A stretch of 8,852 nt of DNA from Lachnospiraceae bacterium UBA935 (GTDB taxonomy: Bacteria; Bacillota; Clostridia; Lachnospirales; Lachnospiraceae), in assembly GCA_002293525.1 (NCBI GenBank), contig DBDJ01000066.1:1-8852 (forward strand). Reading direction: 5' to 3'. This document shows, piece by piece, positions 6,256 to 8,852 of the stretch. The translations under genes were made by a program, and so were the position numbers. The notes under the pieces are model-generated. The model did not search any database, was not told the origin of the DNA, and worked only from the letters and a program-made list of their open reading frames with translations. The first letter of the stretch is position 1, and the number at the start of each line of letters is the position of its first letter.

Positions 6256-7518
6256 CTATAATTGATCCGGGCCTGTCAGGTTCCCGCTAATGGCACTGGC
6301 CGCGGCCACCGCCGGGCTCGCCAGATAGATTTCCGACTCCACATGTCCCATCCGTCCCACAAAATTACGGTTGGTAGTTGACACACAGCGCTCACCCGCT
6401 GCAAGTATCCCCATATAACCGCCCAGACAGGGGCCGCACGTAGGCGTGCTGACAACAGCGCCGGCTTCGATAAATATTTTCAAGAGCCCTTCTTCCATGG
6501 CTTCCAGATATATCCTCTGCGTCGCCGGAATCACGATACATCTCATCCCTTTCGCCACATGCCGGCCTTTTAAGATTGCCGCTGCCTGCCGCAGGTCATC
6601 CAGCCTCCCGTTCGTACAGGACCCGATCACCACCTGGTCAATCCTTATCGTTTCCGTAATCTCATCCAGCGTCTTCGTATTCTCCGGCAGATGCGGAAAC
6701 GCCACCGTCGGCTTCAGACTGCTCAGATCAATCGTATATTCCGCATCATAGACCGCATCCTCATCGGCTTCATAAACCGTATAAGGCTTGTCCGAATGCT
6801 CTTTGATATAAGCCAGCGCAAGATCGTCCACCGGAAAAATCCCGTTTTTCCCGCCTGCCTCAATGGCCATATTGGCAATCGTAAACCGGTCATCCATCGA
6901 AAGTCCGCCGATACCCTCACCGGCAAATTCCATCGACTTATATAAAGCCCCGTCAACCCCGATCATCCCGATAATATGTAAAATAACATCCTTGCCGCTT
7001 ACAAAACGGTTCAGCTTACCGGTCAGATTGAACCTGATGGCCCCCGGCACCTTAAACCAGGCTTTCCCGGTCGCCATCCCGGCCGCCATGTCAGTACTGC
7101 CGACACCGGTTGAAAAAGCCCCAAGGGCCCCATAAGTACAAGTATGGGAATCAGCACCGATAATCACGTCACCGGCCACGGTAAGCCCTTTTTCCGGTAA
7201 AAGCGCATGTTCAATCCCCATCTCTCCCACTTCAAAATAATTGGTGATATTATGGCGAACGGCAAATTCCCGGACACACTGGCAATGCTCCGCCGACTTG
7301 ATGTCCTTATTGGGAACAAAATGATCCGGAACAAGGGCAATCTTGTCTTTATCAAAGACCCCGCTCACATTCATTTTTTCCATTTCCCTGATCGCCACCG
7401 GACTGGTAATATCATTTCCCAGCACCAAATCCAATTCGGCTTCAATCAGCTGACCGGCTTCCACCGAGGCCAATCCGGCATGTGACGCCAAGATCTTCTG
7501 CGTCATCGTCATTCCCAT
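6256..7518 (-). CDS. leuC: 3-Isopropylmalate dehydratase large subunit, [4Fe-4S] enzyme
   Basis: LeuC is the aconitase-family catalytic subunit, 420 residues, the usual size for the clostridial/archaeal two-subunit enzyme. The three iron-sulfur cysteines are visible: Cys301 in VIGSCTNGR and Cys361 and Cys364 in TPTCGPCLGGYMG. Other family signatures are DHFVPNKD at 65-72, GADSHTCTYGALGAF at 121-135 and NRNFVGRMGH at 383-392. The start ATG 7516-7518 lies five bases after AGGAGGG; an internal ATG two codons later (MGMTMT) has poorer spacing. It sits 64 bases after ilvC on the same strand and 10 bases before leuD. With LeuD it forms the isomerase of the leucine branch that starts from 2-ketoisovalerate, the downstream product of the IlvC step. 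No odd residues are seen in the active-site motifs. Confidence 0.96.
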   Translation of the reverse strand: MGMTMTQKILASHAGLASVEAGQLIEAELDLVLGNDITSPVAIREMEKMNVSGVFDKDKIALVPDHFVPNKDIKSAEHCQCVREFAVRHNITNYFEVGEMGIEHALLPEKGLTVAGDVIIGADSHTCTYGALGAFSTGVGSTDMAAGMATGKAWFKVPGAIRFNLTGKLNRFVSGKDVILHIIGMIGVDGALYKSMEFAGEGIGGLSMDDRFTIANMAIEAGGKNGIFPVDDLALAYIKEHSDKPYTVYEADEDAVYDAEYTIDLSSLKPTVAFPHLPENTKTLDEITETIRIDQVVIGSCTNGRLDDLRQAAAILKGRHVAKGMRCIVIPATQRIYLEAMEEGLLKIFIEAGAVVSTPTCGPCLGGYMGILAAGERCVSTTNRNFVGRMGHVESEIYLASPAVAAASAISGNLTGPDQL

Positions 7519-7582
7519 AATAACCCTCCTTGCTTATCCTGCTTATCTAATAACATCAAGTATAAATCATCAAATGAACGCT

Positions 7583-8602
7583 TTAATTATTGATAAACTT
7601 ATCCGCCTCATTATTCCAGCTATAAAGCTTACGGATCTCTTCTCCGACCACCTCAGACGGATGCTCTGCAGCCCGCTTCTTCATCGCCTTAAAATGTGCC
7701 TGTCCCCCGGCCGCCGACATATCCAGCAGAAAATCCTTAGCAAACGCGCCCGATTGAATATCAGCAAGAATCTTCTTCATATTCTGTTTTGTCTCATCTG
7801 TAATAATCTTCGGACCGGTAATATAATCGCCATATTCCGCTGTATTAGAAATTGAATACCGCATCCCCGCGAAACCCGACTGATAAATCAAGTCAACAAT
7901 CAGCTTCATCTCATGGATACATTCAAAATAAGCATTCCTGGCATCATAACCGGCTTCCACCAGAGTCTCATACCCAGCCTGCATCAACGCACACACACCG
8001 CCGCACAGAACCGCCTGCTCCCCGAACAGATCCGTCTCCGTCTCTGTCCTGAAGGTAGTCTCCAAAACCCCAGCCCTGGCCCCGCCGATTGCCATGGCAT
8101 AAGCCAACGCTTTATCCAGCGCTTTCCCACTGGCATCCTGATGAACGGCCACCAGACAAGGAACACCCTTCCCGGCCTGATATTCACTTCTGACCGTATG
8201 CCCAGGCCCTTTCGGGGCAATCATCGTAACATCAATATTGGCCGGAGGAATAATCTGATTAAAATGAATCGAGAACCCATGAGCAAACATCAGCATATTG
8301 CCCTCTTCCAGATTCGGTGCAATATCCGTTTTGTACATCTGCGCCTGCTTCTCATCATTGATCAGGACCATAATAACATCAGCTTTTTTAGCCGCCTCCG
8401 CAGCAGTATACACTTCAAAGCCCTGTTTCACAGCCTTATCCCACGACGGTGAACCTTCATAAAGCCCAATAATAACATTACAGCCCGACTCCTTCGCATT
8501 CAGCGCATGGGCATGCCCCTGACTGCCATAACCGATGACTGCAATGGTTTTTCCCTCCAGAATTGATAAGTTGCAGTCCTCCTGATAATAAATATTAGCC
8601 AT
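7583..8602 (-). CDS. ilvC: Ketol-acid reductoisomerase, class I
   Basis: IlvC isomerises and reduces acetolactate and acetohydroxybutyrate in valine, leucine and isoleucine synthesis. The 339-residue length is that of the short class I enzyme. The nucleotide-binding loop GYGSQGHAHALN is at 24-35. Catalytic and metal residues are in place: His108 (FAHGF), Lys131 (APKGPGH), Asp191 and Glu195 (TDLFGEQ), Glu227 and Glu231 (FECIHE), and Ser252 (YSISNTAEYG). The beta2-alphaB loop that reads the cofactor 2'-phosphate is GLYEGSPSWDKA at 46-57. It lacks the Arg seen in many NADPH enzymes and has Glu49, so use of NADH or both cofactors is possible. The start ATG 8600-8602 follows AGGAGG at 8612-8617. 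It is the first gene of this unit inside the window; its upstream region is filled by a repeat array (8638-8852). There is no T-box signature in the visible leader. Confidence 0.96.
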   Translation of the reverse strand: MANIYYQEDCNLSILEGKTIAVIGYGSQGHAHALNAKESGCNVIIGLYEGSPSWDKAVKQGFEVYTAAEAAKKADVIMVLINDEKQAQMYKTDIAPNLEEGNMLMFAHGFSIHFNQIIPPANIDVTMIAPKGPGHTVRSEYQAGKGVPCLVAVHQDASGKALDKALAYAMAIGGARAGVLETTFRTETETDLFGEQAVLCGGVCALMQAGYETLVEAGYDARNAYFECIHEMKLIVDLIYQSGFAGMRYSISNTAEYGDYITGPKIITDETKQNMKKILADIQSGAFAKDFLLDMSAAGGQAHFKAMKKRAAEHPSEVVGEEIRKLYSWNNEADKFINN

Positions 8603-8637
8603 TTTTAATTTCCTCCTCTTTTCAAATTATTCTCAAA

Positions 8638-8688
8638 CATATTTATGACTACGTCATATGAAAGCAACGCTTTCATACTTCAGTGCAG
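8638..8688. repeat. R1 repeat, copy 1 (51 bp, two hairpins), ilvC leader
   Basis: It is identical over 51 bp to 8802-8852. It contains TATGAC-TAC-GTCATA (8644-8658, 6-bp stem, 3-base loop) and TATGAAAGC-AAC-GCTTTCATA (8657-8677, 9-bp stem, 3-base loop); the two stems share two bases, so they would compete at the join. It ends about 36 bases before the ilvC start, just upstream of the ribosome site. Confidence 0.9.
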
Positions 8689-8693
8689 TCCGG

Positions 8694-8797
8694 ATGCAAT
8701 GACAGCCTTGTTGCATCTGTAATGAAGCACTGGCCGAATGGCCATATGCAATGACAGCCTTGTTGCATCTGTAATGAAGCACTGGCCGAATGGCCAT
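8694..8797. repeat. R2 repeat, two perfect 52-bp tandem copies
   Basis: Copies at 8694-8745 and 8746-8797 are identical and directly adjacent. Each contains ATGCAA and TTGCAT arms around an 11-base loop, then TGGCC-GAAT-GGCCA (5-bp stem, 4-base loop). R2 also has GCACTG (8727-8732), complementary to CAGTGC in R1 (8681-8686), allowing alternative pairing between repeat types. Confidence 0.9.
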
Positions 8798-8801
8798 CGA
8801 T

Positions 8802-8852
8802 CATATTTATGACTACGTCATATGAAAGCAACGCTTTCATACTTCAGTGCAG
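8802..8852. repeat. R1 repeat, copy 2, reaching the window edge
   Basis: It is a perfect match to 8638-8688 for all 51 bases available, so the repeat may extend past the window. The bases between repeat types differ: TCCGG (8689-8693) on one side, CGAT (8798-8801) on the other. Confidence 0.88.

Noticed and set aside
7913..8452. 179-codon plus-strand open frame opposite ilvC
   Set aside because: It is antisense to ilvC, with a low-complexity-looking product rich in His, Arg and Pro and no family features; ilvC motifs are intact on the other strand.
8638..8852. CRISPR array
   Set aside because: The repeats are 51-52 bp of two different types, tandem without unique spacers, and no cas gene is visible.
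8603..8852. T-box riboswitch controlling ilvC
   Set aside because: No T-box core sequence (TGGNACCGCG type) and no terminator hairpin with T-run is seen on the minus strand of this leader.

Overview
The window looks like chromosomal DNA from an anaerobic Firmicute, most likely in the Clostridia. The evidence is the strong AGGAGG-type ribosome binding sites, the NusG-domain-II / Gx-transporter gene pair typical of clostridia, and the style of the ilvC-leuC-leuD genes. The genus cannot be named from the sequence. Most of the window has middling G+C, but about 3064-4100 is strikingly AT-rich (28 G/C in 120 bases at 3121-3240), which points to acquired DNA.

Layout from left to right: (1) 1-1907, minus strand: the first 635 codons of a STAND-type NTPase (NB-ARC-like P-loop ATPase with C-terminal TPRs), running off the left edge. 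(2) 1992-2874, minus strand: two overlapping small genes, a Gx-transporter-family membrane protein preceded by a NusG domain II protein. (3) 3064-4098, plus strand: an AT-rich pair, an acidic unknown protein that may lack its 5' end and a polytopic membrane protein. (4) 4117-4158: a hairpin terminator between converging genes. (5) 4192-4611, minus strand: a 139-residue helical conserved protein of unknown function. (6) 4893-5663, plus strand: a class I SAM-dependent methyltransferase. (7) 5757-8602, minus strand: ilvC, leuC and leuD in that transcriptional order, encoding ketoacid reductoisomerase of the valine/isoleucine pathway and both subunits of isopropylmalate isomerase of the leucine pathway.

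Three non-coding patterns stand out. A 25-bp identical, promoter-bearing repeat lies upstream of both nusG-II and the 139-residue gene; the copies bracket the AT-rich island, and one copy looks like the other with about 63 bp deleted between short direct repeats. A degenerate 19-bp tandem repeat of about 4.6 units occupies the gap after leuD and supplies the leuD stop codon. Upstream of ilvC, from 8638 to the right edge, the DNA is built from two repeat types in the order R1-R2-R2-R1, each able to form two hairpins.

The leucine/valine genes form one coherent pathway unit. The left half is accessory: a possible defence or signalling ATPase next to acquired small genes. No complete undescribed system can be shown from this window alone. 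The best leads are the STAND protein, whose N-terminal 200 residues I cannot assign, and the ilvC leader repeat array.
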